This document shows, in pieces, positions 52,069 through 60,368 of a DNA stretch of 64,000 nt. Positions within the stretch are counted from its first letter, which is position 1. Every line of letters begins with the position of its first letter. The DNA is from Pedobacter chitinilyticus. GTDB lineage: Bacteria > Bacteroidota > Bacteroidia > Sphingobacteriales > Sphingobacteriaceae. A model generated the notes under the pieces. The model ran no database searches. It was not told the origin of the DNA and saw nothing but the letters and a program-made list of their open reading frames with translations. The DNA lies in the NCBI RefSeq assembly GCF_003313385.1, contig NZ_QMHN01000002.1:46603-110602 (forward strand), given 5' to 3'. The translations under genes and the position numbers were made by a program.

Positions 52069-53946
52069 CTAGTTGAGCAGCGTGTGTCCATTGCCATCGC
52101 CGTTCATATCGTTTCTGATAAGCCAGCGCGTATCGAGCACCTTGGCTTTCAGAAGGTCGGCGGAACCTTCATTCCTCAAAAATTTTTCGACCCAGATATT
52201 CAGGGATTCTTTCAGGCGTTCATGGATACGGTGCCGGTTTTCCAGCACTGCATTCTCGTTCCTGATCGTAGAAAAATGTAGGCCCCAGTAGATGTAAAGT
52301 GGTTCGGCATTTTCCTGGAGGAAAATCCCGTTGGCATGATGGAAGGCACCAAGGATCGTCCCATCAAATAGTTTTCCGTAGAAATTCTTTGCGAACCCTA
52401 CTGCCTGCAGATTGGGAATCTCTCTCAACGAGCCTATGTAGCCCCTTGCCCCCGCCACAAGAAACTGGTTTGAGATAACCCCCCAGGACCAGCAGGCATT
52501 GTTGAAGATCACCGGACGACGTCTTGAGCCTACAAACTGCGAAAAGTTTGCGTTATAATGTGAATATTCACATGAGATCGCATTGGAGTTCTGCACCCTG
52601 TCCAAGTCCGCCAGATACTTGACTTTTTTATCTGTGAAGGCCTTACTGATCACGCCTTCAAGCGAAGCATAAAGCTCGTTTGGATAATCCATCGCATCAA
52701 GTTCTGCACTGCGCCACCTAAGGCCGTTAAGCTTCCTGAAATAGTAAAGCGATTCCACCAGGTGCTGATCCAAATATGGAGTGATACCAATACTCAATAC
52801 ATGGTCAAATTCTACGGAGTGCCTTGTTCCATTAGCATCGCTAAAACTAACCTTGCAGTAATGTCCCTTGACCGCGCCACCATGGCTGCAGATGTGGAGG
52901 ATATCAAATGGATAAAGCTCGATGGTATTGCGCAGGTTGAATAGCGAGGCCCCCTTTCCAAGGAGCTTCCGGAGGTAGAAGTTGTGATGCTCGAACAGCG
53001 GAATGAAGGCATGCACTTCCTCATCGGGCGCAAAGAATCCCGGAGAGAAGACTGCAGCAGATCCACACCCCTGATCGTATTCGGAAATGATAGCGTTAAA
53101 TACGAAGAAATCCGGCCGATAGATATGGTTCACCATCGAAGTGGGTATCTGTGTTACGCAGAGCGGATACGGAAGCCCGTCGGTGAAAAAAGTAGCAAAG
53201 GGATAACCTTCGAAATCTACCGCTCCGATCCTCATATTGATCTTTTCTCTCAACTGTCCAAGCGCCCCAAGGTCGCCGGCCTGCCAGCTTTCCAGCAGGT
53301 GTAGCACTTCATCGTTTTCCCTTTTCTGAAGTCCGTCGACCAGCAGCAGATCGGCCCCGATACTCAGTGCATATCCAACCCCTATGATCTCCTCGCCACT
53401 TCCAGTCCGTTCGACCACGATAAGTCCTCGGTCACGGGTGGCATCCGCCGGAGGGACAACCTGGCCCAGGACCGTTCTCCTTAGTTTAAGGTTATGGCGA
53501 GCTGCATAGAAAAGGGCTTCGCAAACCTCCTCGCTACGAAATTCAAAAACACCGCCCTTATCGACTGCAAAACCATCGAGGTACGGCTCTATATCGTCAT
53601 GGCCATCTATATCCAGAATGTTGTAATGTGGACGTAGGCTTTCAAGAAAAGATTTTTGGTTATCGCTCAGGCCAAGGAATACGAGGTTTTCACAACCGTC
53701 GTTTTCGATGAGCGCATTGTTGAGGAAGACCGCGAACTCCTCTGCCCTCCTTCGCTGGATGGCATATACATCGGGTTTGAGAACCTCGCTATCCTGCGCC
53801 ACCTCTACACCCGAACAAAGGAATACCGGCAGGTACTCACCAGATCTGTACAGGTAGGAAAGAGCAACCGCCAAAAGGGCGGGCTTTCCACGATGCACAA
53901 CGATAGTAAAATCCTTTCTTGAAATGGGAGCGCTAAATTTTTTCAA
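52069..53946 (-). CDS. CHAT-type caspase-like protease
   Basis: A 625-residue soluble protein. The C-terminal half has the marks of a CHAT peptidase (clan CD): FDILHICSHGG at about 347-357 with catalytic His355, and PVIFNNACWSWG at about 478-489 with Cys485, followed by VAGARGYIGSLREIPN (about 497-512). The N-terminal 330 residues are a separate, unrecognised region. CHAT proteases act in bacterial cell-death and defence systems, usually triggered by a partner. It is the third gene of an operon with an ECF sigma factor (42 bases upstream), an unusual partnership. It may cleave an anti-sigma or sense a signal together with the sigma factor; this is inference. Confidence 0.72.
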   Translation of the reverse strand: MKKFSAPISRKDFTIVVHRGKPALLAVALSYLYRSGEYLPVFLCSGVEVAQDSEVLKPDVYAIQRRRAEEFAVFLNNALIENDGCENLVFLGLSDNQKSFLESLRPHYNILDIDGHDDIEPYLDGFAVDKGGVFEFRSEEVCEALFYAARHNLKLRRTVLGQVVPPADATRDRGLIVVERTGSGEEIIGVGYALSIGADLLLVDGLQKRENDEVLHLLESWQAGDLGALGQLREKINMRIGAVDFEGYPFATFFTDGLPYPLCVTQIPTSMVNHIYRPDFFVFNAIISEYDQGCGSAAVFSPGFFAPDEEVHAFIPLFEHHNFYLRKLLGKGASLFNLRNTIELYPFDILHICSHGGAVKGHYCKVSFSDANGTRHSVEFDHVLSIGITPYLDQHLVESLYYFRKLNGLRWRSAELDAMDYPNELYASLEGVISKAFTDKKVKYLADLDRVQNSNAISCEYSHYNANFSQFVGSRRRPVIFNNACWSWGVISNQFLVAGARGYIGSLREIPNLQAVGFAKNFYGKLFDGTILGAFHHANGIFLQENAEPLYIYWGLHFSTIRNENAVLENRHRIHERLKESLNIWVEKFLRNEGSADLLKAKVLDTRWLIRNDMNGDGNGHTLLN

Positions 53947-53988
53947 TGTTTACAAATATAGATTGTTGATAGATCAGTAGCGAAAAGA

Positions 53989-54588
53989 TCACCGGTTGCT
54001 TCCAAGGATGATTCCAAGAATGATCGATAACTGCAGACCGGGACGTTTCAAAAGGTATTCCCTGATGGTATGCATCGACTTTTGGATATGGTCATTTACC
54101 GTCGTGGTGGAAACTTGGTACAGTTCCGCCACTTCCTTGTAGCTCATCCCTTCGAGCTTACAGTGCACAAATATCTTTCTTCGTTGCGGTGGCAGCTGAT
54201 CAATGGCCCGCTGGAGCATAGCGTGGTTCTCCTTCTGGAAAAGTGCCTGTTCCACATGTTCGTAAAGCTCGGTGGAGGCGGCAATGATCTGGCTGTAGAT
54301 CTGCTGTTCCCTGGTGGCCCTTCGCATCAGGTCGATCACCATGTTCTTTGCCACCTGGTAGAGGTACGCGCGAAGCGACGTTTCGATATTGATCCGATCA
54401 CGGCTGTTCCAAAGCCGCAGGAACAGGTCCTGCAACAGCTCTTCGGCAAGCTCGGAAGATCTGACCATTCGCAGGATGCGCAGGCCCAGCTCGATCTTGT
54501 ACAGGTCATAGATCTGGTGGAAGGCCCGATGGTCGCCCTGTTTAAGGGCAACGAGCAGCTCGGAATCGTTGGCAACCGCAGTCTTCAT
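53989..54588 (-). CDS. ECF RNA polymerase sigma factor
   Basis: A 199-residue sigma-70-family protein of the Bacteroidetes type (TIGR02985). Region 2 is at about 22-92 (AFHQIYDLYKIELGLRIL, then ELLQDLFLRLWNSRD, then AYLYQVAKNMVIDLMRR), region 4 at about 125-180 (IDQLPPQRRKIFVHCKLEGMSYKEVAELYQVSTTTVNDHI). The C-terminal tail is hydrophobic (LQLSIILGIILG), common in FecR-regulated sigma factors. No FecR gene is next to it; the only one in the window is 18 kb away at 35116. Confidence 0.9.
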   Translation of the reverse strand: MKTAVANDSELLVALKQGDHRAFHQIYDLYKIELGLRILRMVRSSELAEELLQDLFLRLWNSRDRINIETSLRAYLYQVAKNMVIDLMRRATREQQIYSQIIAASTELYEHVEQALFQKENHAMLQRAIDQLPPQRRKIFVHCKLEGMSYKEVAELYQVSTTTVNDHIQKSMHTIREYLLKRPGLQLSIILGIILGSNR

Positions 54589-54594
54589 CTTTTA

Positions 54595-55005
54595 TCAGGT
54601 GTTATAACCAAGTTCGACGGTGATCTGGCCACTGGCGATGATCCTACCCGCCCCGTCCCATTTTACCGGGGTGATCGCATCTTTTTCCATGATCCATTTG
54701 CCCTGCTTCTTTGCGGCGAAACTGCCGGCTGGCACCACGGGCGGGAGTTCCAGGTTCAGCGGTAGGCGGTTGCGCATGGCAATCGAGGTCTTTGACGAAA
54801 CATAGGAAATGAATACGGGATCGCTATCGTTTATATCGCTCAGCCATTTCAGCTGGTCGATATCCAGTTCGATGTTACTGTCGATCCAGCCAATAAAATC
54901 CAGGTAGACATCCTGCGCCTGTGCCAACAGGGCCGCATCGGTCAGGGCATAAAGGTTGGTCTCTAGATCCTTGATGCCTTCAGGGGTAAGTGGAACCTTG
55001 CTCAT
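54595..55005 (-). CDS. Small protein at the head of the sigma factor-CHAT operon
   Basis: A 136-residue soluble protein of no family I recognise. The first half is helical (IKDLETNLYALTDAALLAQAQDVYLDFIGWI), the second half beta-rich. It lies 6 bases before the sigma factor gene and so shares its transcript. Place suggests a regulator or substrate of the sigma factor/protease pair. It has no signal peptide. Confidence 0.58.
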   Translation of the reverse strand: MSKVPLTPEGIKDLETNLYALTDAALLAQAQDVYLDFIGWIDSNIELDIDQLKWLSDINDSDPVFISYVSSKTSIAMRNRLPLNLELPPVVPAGSFAAKKQGKWIMEKDAITPVKWDGAGRIIASGQITVELGYNT

Positions 55006-55132
55006 AAATTTACTTGGTTAATGAAGCCGATATAAATTTCCGCATAAATCCAGCCTGTTTACGTAACAATGATGTTACAAACAAAACACCTGTCCATAGA
55101 TGTACGTTATCGGATCGAACAGCCTCTAAATA

Positions 55133-55957
55133 ATGATCACGTCCGTTTCCTCCAAACCCGTAATCAGCTACAGGGACAGAGCCTTCCGCTTCATCGCCTG
55201 TTTGATCGGGGCCCACATCATTATCCTGCTCGGCGAGGATATTTCCACCTTCAAGGCATTTACCATCAAATCCTACTACCCCACGCTGGCCATCAACTAT
55301 GCCATCGCGCTGATCCTGGCATGGATCGTCCGCAGGGTCACTATGAAGCTTGACCGCCGTTTTTCGTGGGAAGAGAATATCTGGTGGCGCTTTATCCTGC
55401 AGCTGTTCTTCGGTGTGGTGATGGTCTCGCTGATCTGTTTCCTGCTGGTGTTCATCTACTTTCGCTCGTTTGGATACAGCATCATGGAATCGGACTATGC
55501 CACCTACCAGTTCCCACTTTCTGTCGCCCTTTTGGGCCTATTGAACGCCTTCTATGTCGTCTATTACTTCTACCACCGGGTAAGGATACTTTCGGCCGTT
55601 TCCGGACCTGCTCCATCCCAGTATGCTGCCCATATCATGGTCATTGACGGAAGGGAAAGGATCAACCTGCCCACGGGCGAGATCGCCTATATCAGCCTTG
55701 CCGGCAAGGAATCGCTGGTCACTACCTGGGAGAAGAAGAACTATCTGGTCGAGCATACCCTTGACGAGCTGGAAGGTCTGCTCGATCCCGAGCTATTTTT
55801 CAGGCTCAACCGTAGGGTGATCGCCCACCGGGCCGCCTGCCGCTCCTACCAGCCGCTGGAATATGGCAAGCTCGAGGTCAGCCTGGTGCCCGCATTTTCC
55901 GAAGGGGCAACCGTCAGCCAGCGCAAGGCCGCGCTGTTCCGCCAGTGGATCAAATAA
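55133..55957 (+). CDS. Membrane-bound LytTR-domain transcriptional regulator
   Basis: A 274-residue protein with four predicted membrane helices (about 19-38, 48-67, 82-108 and 122-145) and a C-terminal LytTR DNA-binding domain (about 165-265, with IAYISLAGKESLVTTWEKKNYLVEHTLDELEGLL and FFRLNRRVIAH). LytTR proteins bind pairs of direct repeats about 21 bp apart. Two sets of such repeats occur near the TlpA/DUF6520 genes of this element. No receiver domain is present, so the membrane part is presumably the sensor. Confidence 0.87.
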   Translation: MITSVSSKPVISYRDRAFRFIACLIGAHIIILLGEDISTFKAFTIKSYYPTLAINYAIALILAWIVRRVTMKLDRRFSWEENIWWRFILQLFFGVVMVSLICFLLVFIYFRSFGYSIMESDYATYQFPLSVALLGLLNAFYVVYYFYHRVRILSAVSGPAPSQYAAHIMVIDGRERINLPTGEIAYISLAGKESLVTTWEKKNYLVEHTLDELEGLLDPELFFRLNRRVIAHRAACRSYQPLEYGKLEVSLVPAFSEGATVSQRKAALFRQWIK

Positions 55958-56007
55958 AAAACTTGGCAAGAATCTGATTTTGATTCGATTATAAAATATT
56001 TTGTTGT

Positions 56008-56015
56008 TAGATTTG
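56008..56015 (+). promoter_or_regulatory. Candidate -7 promoter box upstream of the lipoprotein-glutaminase operon
   Basis: TAGATTTG fits TAnnTTTG. It would start transcription near 56,022 and give a leader of about 225 bases before the ATG at 56247. That leader holds a hairpin (CAGCTTC 56044-56050 and GAAGCTG 56056-56062, followed by a T-rich stretch), an AT-rich dyad and a short frame that overlaps the next ATG. Confidence 0.4.
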
Positions 56016-56112
56016 CGCCGAGAGCGTTAATTTAGATGGGATGCAGCTTCGCCCAGAAGCTGTGTTCCTTTCTTTTTAAAATACCTACTTCTGGGGATAG
56101 TTTCTTTTACGG

Positions 56113-56129
56113 AAAATGATTATCATTGT
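56113..56129. promoter_or_regulatory. Fur-box-like dyad
   Basis: AAAATGATTATCATTGT contains AATGAT and ATCATT around one central T, and is close to the classical Fur box core ATAATGATAATCATTAT (14 of 17 positions by eye). It lies 117 bases before the lipoprotein gene. Iron control of the following secreted proteins is possible but rests on this site alone. Confidence 0.4.
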
Positions 56130-56160
56130 TCTGTAAACCAAATCATTAAACGCAACTCAC

Positions 56161-56250
56161 ATGAACCCGCTCCGACCTTGGGGCTTGTCCCTTTCATGGG
56201 TAACCTCTGCGATGTCATGTCATTGCATCCCTAAAAACCCAAAAACATGA
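56161..56250 (+). CDS. Possible 29-residue leader ORF overlapping the next gene
   Basis: An ATG at 56161 opens a 29-codon frame (it begins MNPLRPWGLSL and ends PKNPKT) whose TGA overlaps the ATG of the lipoprotein gene as ATGA (56247-56250). Such an overlap allows translational coupling. The peptide holds two Cys near its end (MSCHC) and no known motif. It could equally be an untranslated frame in the leader. Confidence 0.25.
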   Translation: MNPLRPWGLSLSWVTSAMSCHCIPKNPKT

Positions 56251-57101
56251 AAAAAACAAACCTGATCACCGCAATTTTGGGCATTGGCCTAATTACCTAT
56301 TATCTTACCTCCTGCAATTCCTGTAACCGGCGGGACATTGCCTACGAACTGGTAGAGGTGGACAGCACAGGGATCGACGCTTCCTTTAGGGCACGGGACA
56401 ACCAACCGCTTGTACTGGCAAAGGGCCCGGTATGGGAAACTTGGAAAAAACTTCACAAGGCCTGTATGGAAAACGCCTTTTTCAGAAACCCGACCTATCT
56501 TGGCCTTTCCAATACGGTTGATCTTGGTTCGGTCTACAGCAAATCGGGCGACGTACTGGAATGGGACTTCAACAAGCTTTTCAGCGACCAGGATCGCAAA
56601 AAAGTAATCAACTTCGGGCAACCACAGCCCTGCACCTATACCGAACAGCTGAAGGTTGATTTCCAGTCCTTCCTCGCGACCGAACTACCAAGTACCGGTG
56701 TCGAGGGCGAGCTCTCTGCGGCGATCAGGAACAACAAGGATATCTCCGTGAAGATAGACAATTGGCAGATCGACAATCTTGTGAAGAGAGAGTTGAAGAT
56801 GCTTTTGGATTCCTCGACAAACCCTAGGGTAATGCAGTTCAAAAAGGACCTGTTGGAGAAAAAAATGATCATGGTCTCGCAGGCAGCAAGGATCAACGGC
56901 TTTTCTTCTATCATCAAACTGGAGACCGATATGTCCGCTTCCCTTGAAGCAAAGTTAAAGGAGGGCATCGTCAAGAACATCGGCAACACACAGGCAAAGA
57001 TCAAGTTCGAATATTCGACATCCAAGGAGATCAAGGTAACCACCCAGGGAAGTTTTGTGGTCTTCGTAGATTTCATCAGGGCAAAAAGGGTCAACGATTA
57101 A
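56247..57101 (+). CDS. Lipoprotein of unknown function, paired with a glutaminase-like enzyme
   Basis: A 284-residue protein with a lipoprotein signal (YYLTSCNSC, likely Cys23). The mature part is mixed helical and beta with no family I recognise. The region about 140-260 is charged and helical (LSAAIRNNKDISVKI, then LKMLLDSSTNPRVMQFKKDLLEKKM). It ends 10 bases before the glutaminase-like gene. It might hold, guard or neutralise the enzyme at the cell surface. This is inference from the pairing. Confidence 0.6.
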   Translation: MKKTNLITAILGIGLITYYLTSCNSCNRRDIAYELVEVDSTGIDASFRARDNQPLVLAKGPVWETWKKLHKACMENAFFRNPTYLGLSNTVDLGSVYSKSGDVLEWDFNKLFSDQDRKKVINFGQPQPCTYTEQLKVDFQSFLATELPSTGVEGELSAAIRNNKDISVKIDNWQIDNLVKRELKMLLDSSTNPRVMQFKKDLLEKKMIMVSQAARINGFSSIIKLETDMSASLEAKLKEGIVKNIGNTQAKIKFEYSTSKEIKVTTQGSFVVFVDFIRAKRVND

Positions 57102-57111
57102 TGGTAATCAG

Positions 57112-58014
57112 ATGAACAAAATAATTCTTTCGCTGGCAATGGCCATTGGCGTCATGACCAGCACTTTTGCACAGAAGCAATTTGAGGTGGAGGTAAGATA
57201 TCCCAGTGCTGGAGTCACTTCGAAAAAAATCACATCGCTGGCCAAGCTGTCCGATGCAGACATCAACAAGGCATTCAAGGCGATCAGGACCTCCGGAATG
57301 GAATTCCGCTATCCCCAGGGCGGATGCCAGCAAAGGGCCGAGATGATGCATGCTATACTACACGATATTGGTATCGACCATGCCAAGATATGGCTGTTCG
57401 CACCATCCAACACCGATCCCGGCTCCCAGACCAAACTGGAGATCAACGATCCCAACGGACTGGTTTTGGGCGGTAAGATAACATGGGGATACCATGTGGC
57501 ACCGCTCATCATGTCCTCACGTGGCGACACGCTGATCCTTGACCCTTCCATAAGCAGGGATGCGCCCATTAAACTGAGGGATTGGTTCAGGGCGATCAAC
57601 AACAGTTCGGTCTCCAGCTATACCATACTGGATCCCAACCAGTTTTTCTTCTACACGGACGGCAACGGCAAGATCACGGGAAGTTTTTATAAGTATGAAC
57701 CATTGGCGGGCTATTCGACGATGTACGATAAGTTGGTGCTCGAAAGGGAGATTGCCGTAAACGACGTAGCCATGTTCCTTAAGGGCAAACTGGACAATGG
57801 CTACGCGGATTCTGCAAACCAGATAAGAACCCTTGTTTCCAATGTCAACAATATGGTCAACTTTTTTGCAGCTTCCGAGAAGATGGAAGCATATCTATCA
57901 GGTGTAACCGTTAGGAATCTGCTGACCAAACATCCTGCATTGATGAATGAAGCAATGAAGTATTATGCCGACAGGGTGACCTATTGGACTGATTTTAAGG
58001 GCAAGTTGAGGTAG
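57112..58014 (+). CDS. Secreted protein-glutamine glutaminase-like enzyme
   Basis: A 300-residue protein with a signal peptide (about 1-21, ending STFAQ). The catalytic triad pattern of protein-glutaminase from Chryseobacterium is visible: Cys72 in YPQGGCQQRAEMM, His128 in WGYHVAPLI and Asp144 in LILDPSI. These enzymes remove the amide of glutamine side chains in proteins, a transglutaminase-like fold. The C-terminal 120 residues are helical and extra. No pro-peptide as in the studied enzyme is obvious. Its presence as cargo of a conjugative element next to a lipoprotein suggests a role outside the cell, such as modifying surface or rival proteins. Confidence 0.8.
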   Translation: MNKIILSLAMAIGVMTSTFAQKQFEVEVRYPSAGVTSKKITSLAKLSDADINKAFKAIRTSGMEFRYPQGGCQQRAEMMHAILHDIGIDHAKIWLFAPSNTDPGSQTKLEINDPNGLVLGGKITWGYHVAPLIMSSRGDTLILDPSISRDAPIKLRDWFRAINNSSVSSYTILDPNQFFFYTDGNGKITGSFYKYEPLAGYSTMYDKLVLEREIAVNDVAMFLKGKLDNGYADSANQIRTLVSNVNNMVNFFAASEKMEAYLSGVTVRNLLTKHPALMNEAMKYYADRVTYWTDFKGKLR

Positions 58015-58032
58015 ATTTTGAATTACAATTGG

Positions 58033-58059
58033 GGATAGCGATTGGTTGGGCCGCTATCC
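58033..58059. terminator. Hairpin between converging genes
   Basis: GGATAGCG (58033-58040) and CGCTATCC (58052-58059) pair around an 11-base loop, 18 bases after the glutaminase stop and 17 bases before the stop of the converging small gene. The tail is only moderately T-rich. It probably serves as a terminator. Confidence 0.6.
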
Positions 58060-58076
58060 TCTTACATATACCAGCA

Positions 58077-58322
58077 TTAGGCCCTACGGCTTTCGATCGC
58101 CCGACCGATCTGTTCCAGTACATTGGGTCCGATCAGGTCCGTAGATACCCAGCGCTGTCCGGTGTCTTTATCGAACTCGGGCCAGATCCGTGCTAGGTGC
58201 ATGGCTCCCTGATAGATTTCATAGATGCTTTCGGCGGCAAGGAACAGGTCACGTTCTACGCGCAGGGCCTCGATCTTTCCGGCAATCTCCAGTTCGATAT
58301 GGAATACCTCCTTTTCGTTCAT
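58077..58322 (-). CDS. Small protein of unknown function downstream of the S24 repressor
   Basis: An 81-residue soluble protein with a helical middle (IEALRVERDLFLAAESIYEIYQGAMHLARIW) and no signal peptide. I do not recognise it. It lies 27 bases after the LexA-like gene on the same strand and is likely cotranscribed. Confidence 0.55.
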   Translation of the reverse strand: MNEKEVFHIELEIAGKIEALRVERDLFLAAESIYEIYQGAMHLARIWPEFDKDTGQRWVSTDLIGPNVLEQIGRAIESRRA

Positions 58323-58349
58323 GGGGCGAAGGTATGGGATAAAGATGGA

Positions 58350-59144
58350 CTATTTGATCAAATGGTTCCTGATCTCCATCAGTGTGCTGCTGATAAAACC
58401 AAGATCATCTGCCTGTGGCATCTTATAGGAGATATAGCCATAGAAGCTCCACAGCTCGCCTATTTCCTCTATCGGTGTACGGTACGGTTCATACTCGTTA
58501 TTTAAAGAACGCAGCAACAGGTTGCCATCCTTTTCGATGGTGACATTCTTGAAGACCAGTCCGTGCTGCGCACTGATGACGATGCATGGGCTGTCCGCAT
58601 TGAGCGTTGACCAGTCCTGGACATACCTGGCAATGATATGGCTGCCATCTACGATCGGTAGCATCGAATTCCCTTCGATCTGGAAAATGCGGAACGTACC
58701 TTTTTCCGGAAGAAAGGGAATATGTAGCTTATCCAGGGTAGAGATATATTCGGGATCGCCGAAACCGGCCAGGTAGCCCGCCTTGGCCCTGATCGGGACC
58801 ACCTCGACGTTTTCCCTGTTCTTGCCATCAACGCTGATCGAAAGCACGCGCAGTGTCCCGCCCCTGATATAGACATCCTGCCCCCCTTCCAATTTGCGCA
58901 GGTTCAGCTCGCCAAGCTTGGATAGCTCCAGCCTCAGCAAATTATCGATCGTGATACTGAAATGGTCGGAAACCTTCATGTAGTCTTCGGGCAGGGGAGA
59001 TTTTACGGTCGCATTTTCCCAGGAATTCAGCTTGGCCCTGGTGATGCCCAGGATTTCGGCCAATTCTTCCTGACTCAATTTCGCCCTGTTCCTTAGGAAC
59101 TTAATGTTCAGACCAAAAATAAATTTTGCAGTTTCCATTTTCAT
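58350..59144 (-). CDS. LexA-like XRE repressor with S24 peptidase domain
   Basis: A 264-residue protein (start 59144; an ATG two codons later is equally possible). The HTH_3 domain is at about 8-70 (LSQEELAEILGITRAKLNSWE). The C-terminal S24 domain has the self-cleavage site Ala122-Gly123 in RAKAGYLAG, catalytic Ser160 in IEGNSMLPI and Lys199 in GLVFKNV. DNA damage should trigger cleavage through RecA and free the divergent polymerase genes. A 21-bp inverted repeat lies between the two starts. Confidence 0.88.
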   Translation of the reverse strand: MKMETAKFIFGLNIKFLRNRAKLSQEELAEILGITRAKLNSWENATVKSPLPEDYMKVSDHFSITIDNLLRLELSKLGELNLRKLEGGQDVYIRGGTLRVLSISVDGKNRENVEVVPIRAKAGYLAGFGDPEYISTLDKLHIPFLPEKGTFRIFQIEGNSMLPIVDGSHIIARYVQDWSTLNADSPCIVISAQHGLVFKNVTIEKDGNLLLRSLNNEYEPYRTPIEEIGELWSFYGYISYKMPQADDLGFISSTLMEIRNHLIK

Positions 59145-59166
59145 TTGATAGTATTAATATCAACAA

Positions 59167-59187
59167 TTTGTTATTAATAATAACAAA
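59167..59187. promoter_or_regulatory. Operator between the S24 repressor and DNA polymerase IV genes
   Basis: TTTGTTATT and AATAACAAA (9 bases each) around the central AAT form a near-perfect 21-bp dyad, 22 bases upstream of the repressor start and 20 bases upstream of the polymerase start. Binding here by the S24 repressor would shut off both promoters. Confidence 0.75.
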
Positions 59188-59206
59188 CATAACAATTTTT
59201 TGCATT

Positions 59207-60367
59207 ATGGAAAGAGCAATTGTGCATATGGACCTGGATACCTTCTTCGTGTCCTGCGAAAGATTAACGAACTCACAGCTCAATGGCGTCCCACTGATCG
59301 TAGGCGGGGGACAGCGCGGCGTAGTGGCCTCCTGTTCCTATGAGGCAAGGAAATTCGGCGTCCGCTCGGCCATGCCGATGAAAATGGCCCTGCGCCTGTG
59401 CCCCCAGGCCAGGGTGGTCAAGGGCGATATGGAACTGTATTCGAAGATGTCCCATACGGTGACCGAGATCATCAGGGAAAGATCGCCCGTGATGGAAAAG
59501 GCAAGCATCGATGAGTTCTATCTCGACATCTCGGGCATGGACCGTTTCTTCGGGGCCTATTCCTGGACCAGCGAACTGGCGGGCAGGGTCAGAAAGGAAA
59601 CGGGCCTGCCTATTACCTTTTCCCTTTCGGTGAACAAGACCGTATCCAAGATCGCCACCGGAGAAGGCAAGACCCAACGTAGCAACCTGCACGTAGAACA
59701 GGCGCACGTCAGGCCCTTCCTGGATCCCCTTTCCATCAAAAAGATCCCCATGGTCGGCAAGGAGACCTTTGAGCTCCTTTCACGTCTGGGTATCCGTAAT
59801 ATCAAGACCCTTTCGGAAATGCCGCAGGATATCCTCCGGCAGATGATCGGAAAGAACGGCACCGAGCTATGGAACAAGGCCAATGGCATCGATTTGAGCG
59901 AGGTCAAACCCTATCGCGAACGCAAGTCGATTTCCACCGAGCAGACCTTTGCCGAAGATACCATCGACATTGCTAATCTACATGCCCTACTCATCGGAAT
60001 GGTAGAGAAGCTGGCCCATCAGCTGCGCAGTGAACATTGGCTCACCTCGGAGGTGACCGTAAAGATCCGCTACAGCAATTTCGATACGGAGACCAAACAG
60101 CGCAGGATCGCCTATACCTCGGCCGACCACAAGCTCAATTCCCTGGTCAGGGAACTGTTCGATGGCCTATACCAGCGCAGGATGAGGCTCCGTCTGGTCG
60201 GCATCAGGTTTTCGGGACTGGTCAGGGGCACCGACCAGATCTCCCTGTTCGAGGATTCGGTGGAGATCATGAACCTGTACCAGGCCATGGACAGGATCAA
60301 GAAGCGTTATGGGTTCAGGGCCGTGATGCGCGCTGCCGGGGCACCACTTGACCAAAGGGAGGATTAA
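59207..60367 (+). CDS. Y-family DNA polymerase (Pol IV/UmuC-like)
   Basis: A 386-residue translesion polymerase started at the ATG at 59207 (the upstream in-frame ATG at 59126 lies inside the repressor gene and operator). Metal-binding HMDLDTFFVSCERL is at about 7-20, and SIDEFYLDISG holds the second acidic pair. Fingers, thumb with GKETFELLSRLGI (helix-hairpin-helix) and a little finger domain follow. It copies past damaged bases. It is under the S24 repressor and 1 base before the DnaE gene. Confidence 0.9.
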   Translation: MERAIVHMDLDTFFVSCERLTNSQLNGVPLIVGGGQRGVVASCSYEARKFGVRSAMPMKMALRLCPQARVVKGDMELYSKMSHTVTEIIRERSPVMEKASIDEFYLDISGMDRFFGAYSWTSELAGRVRKETGLPITFSLSVNKTVSKIATGEGKTQRSNLHVEQAHVRPFLDPLSIKKIPMVGKETFELLSRLGIRNIKTLSEMPQDILRQMIGKNGTELWNKANGIDLSEVKPYRERKSISTEQTFAEDTIDIANLHALLIGMVEKLAHQLRSEHWLTSEVTVKIRYSNFDTETKQRRIAYTSADHKLNSLVRELFDGLYQRRMRLRLVGIRFSGLVRGTDQISLFEDSVEIMNLYQAMDRIKKRYGFRAVMRAAGAPLDQRED

Positions 60368-60368
60368 C

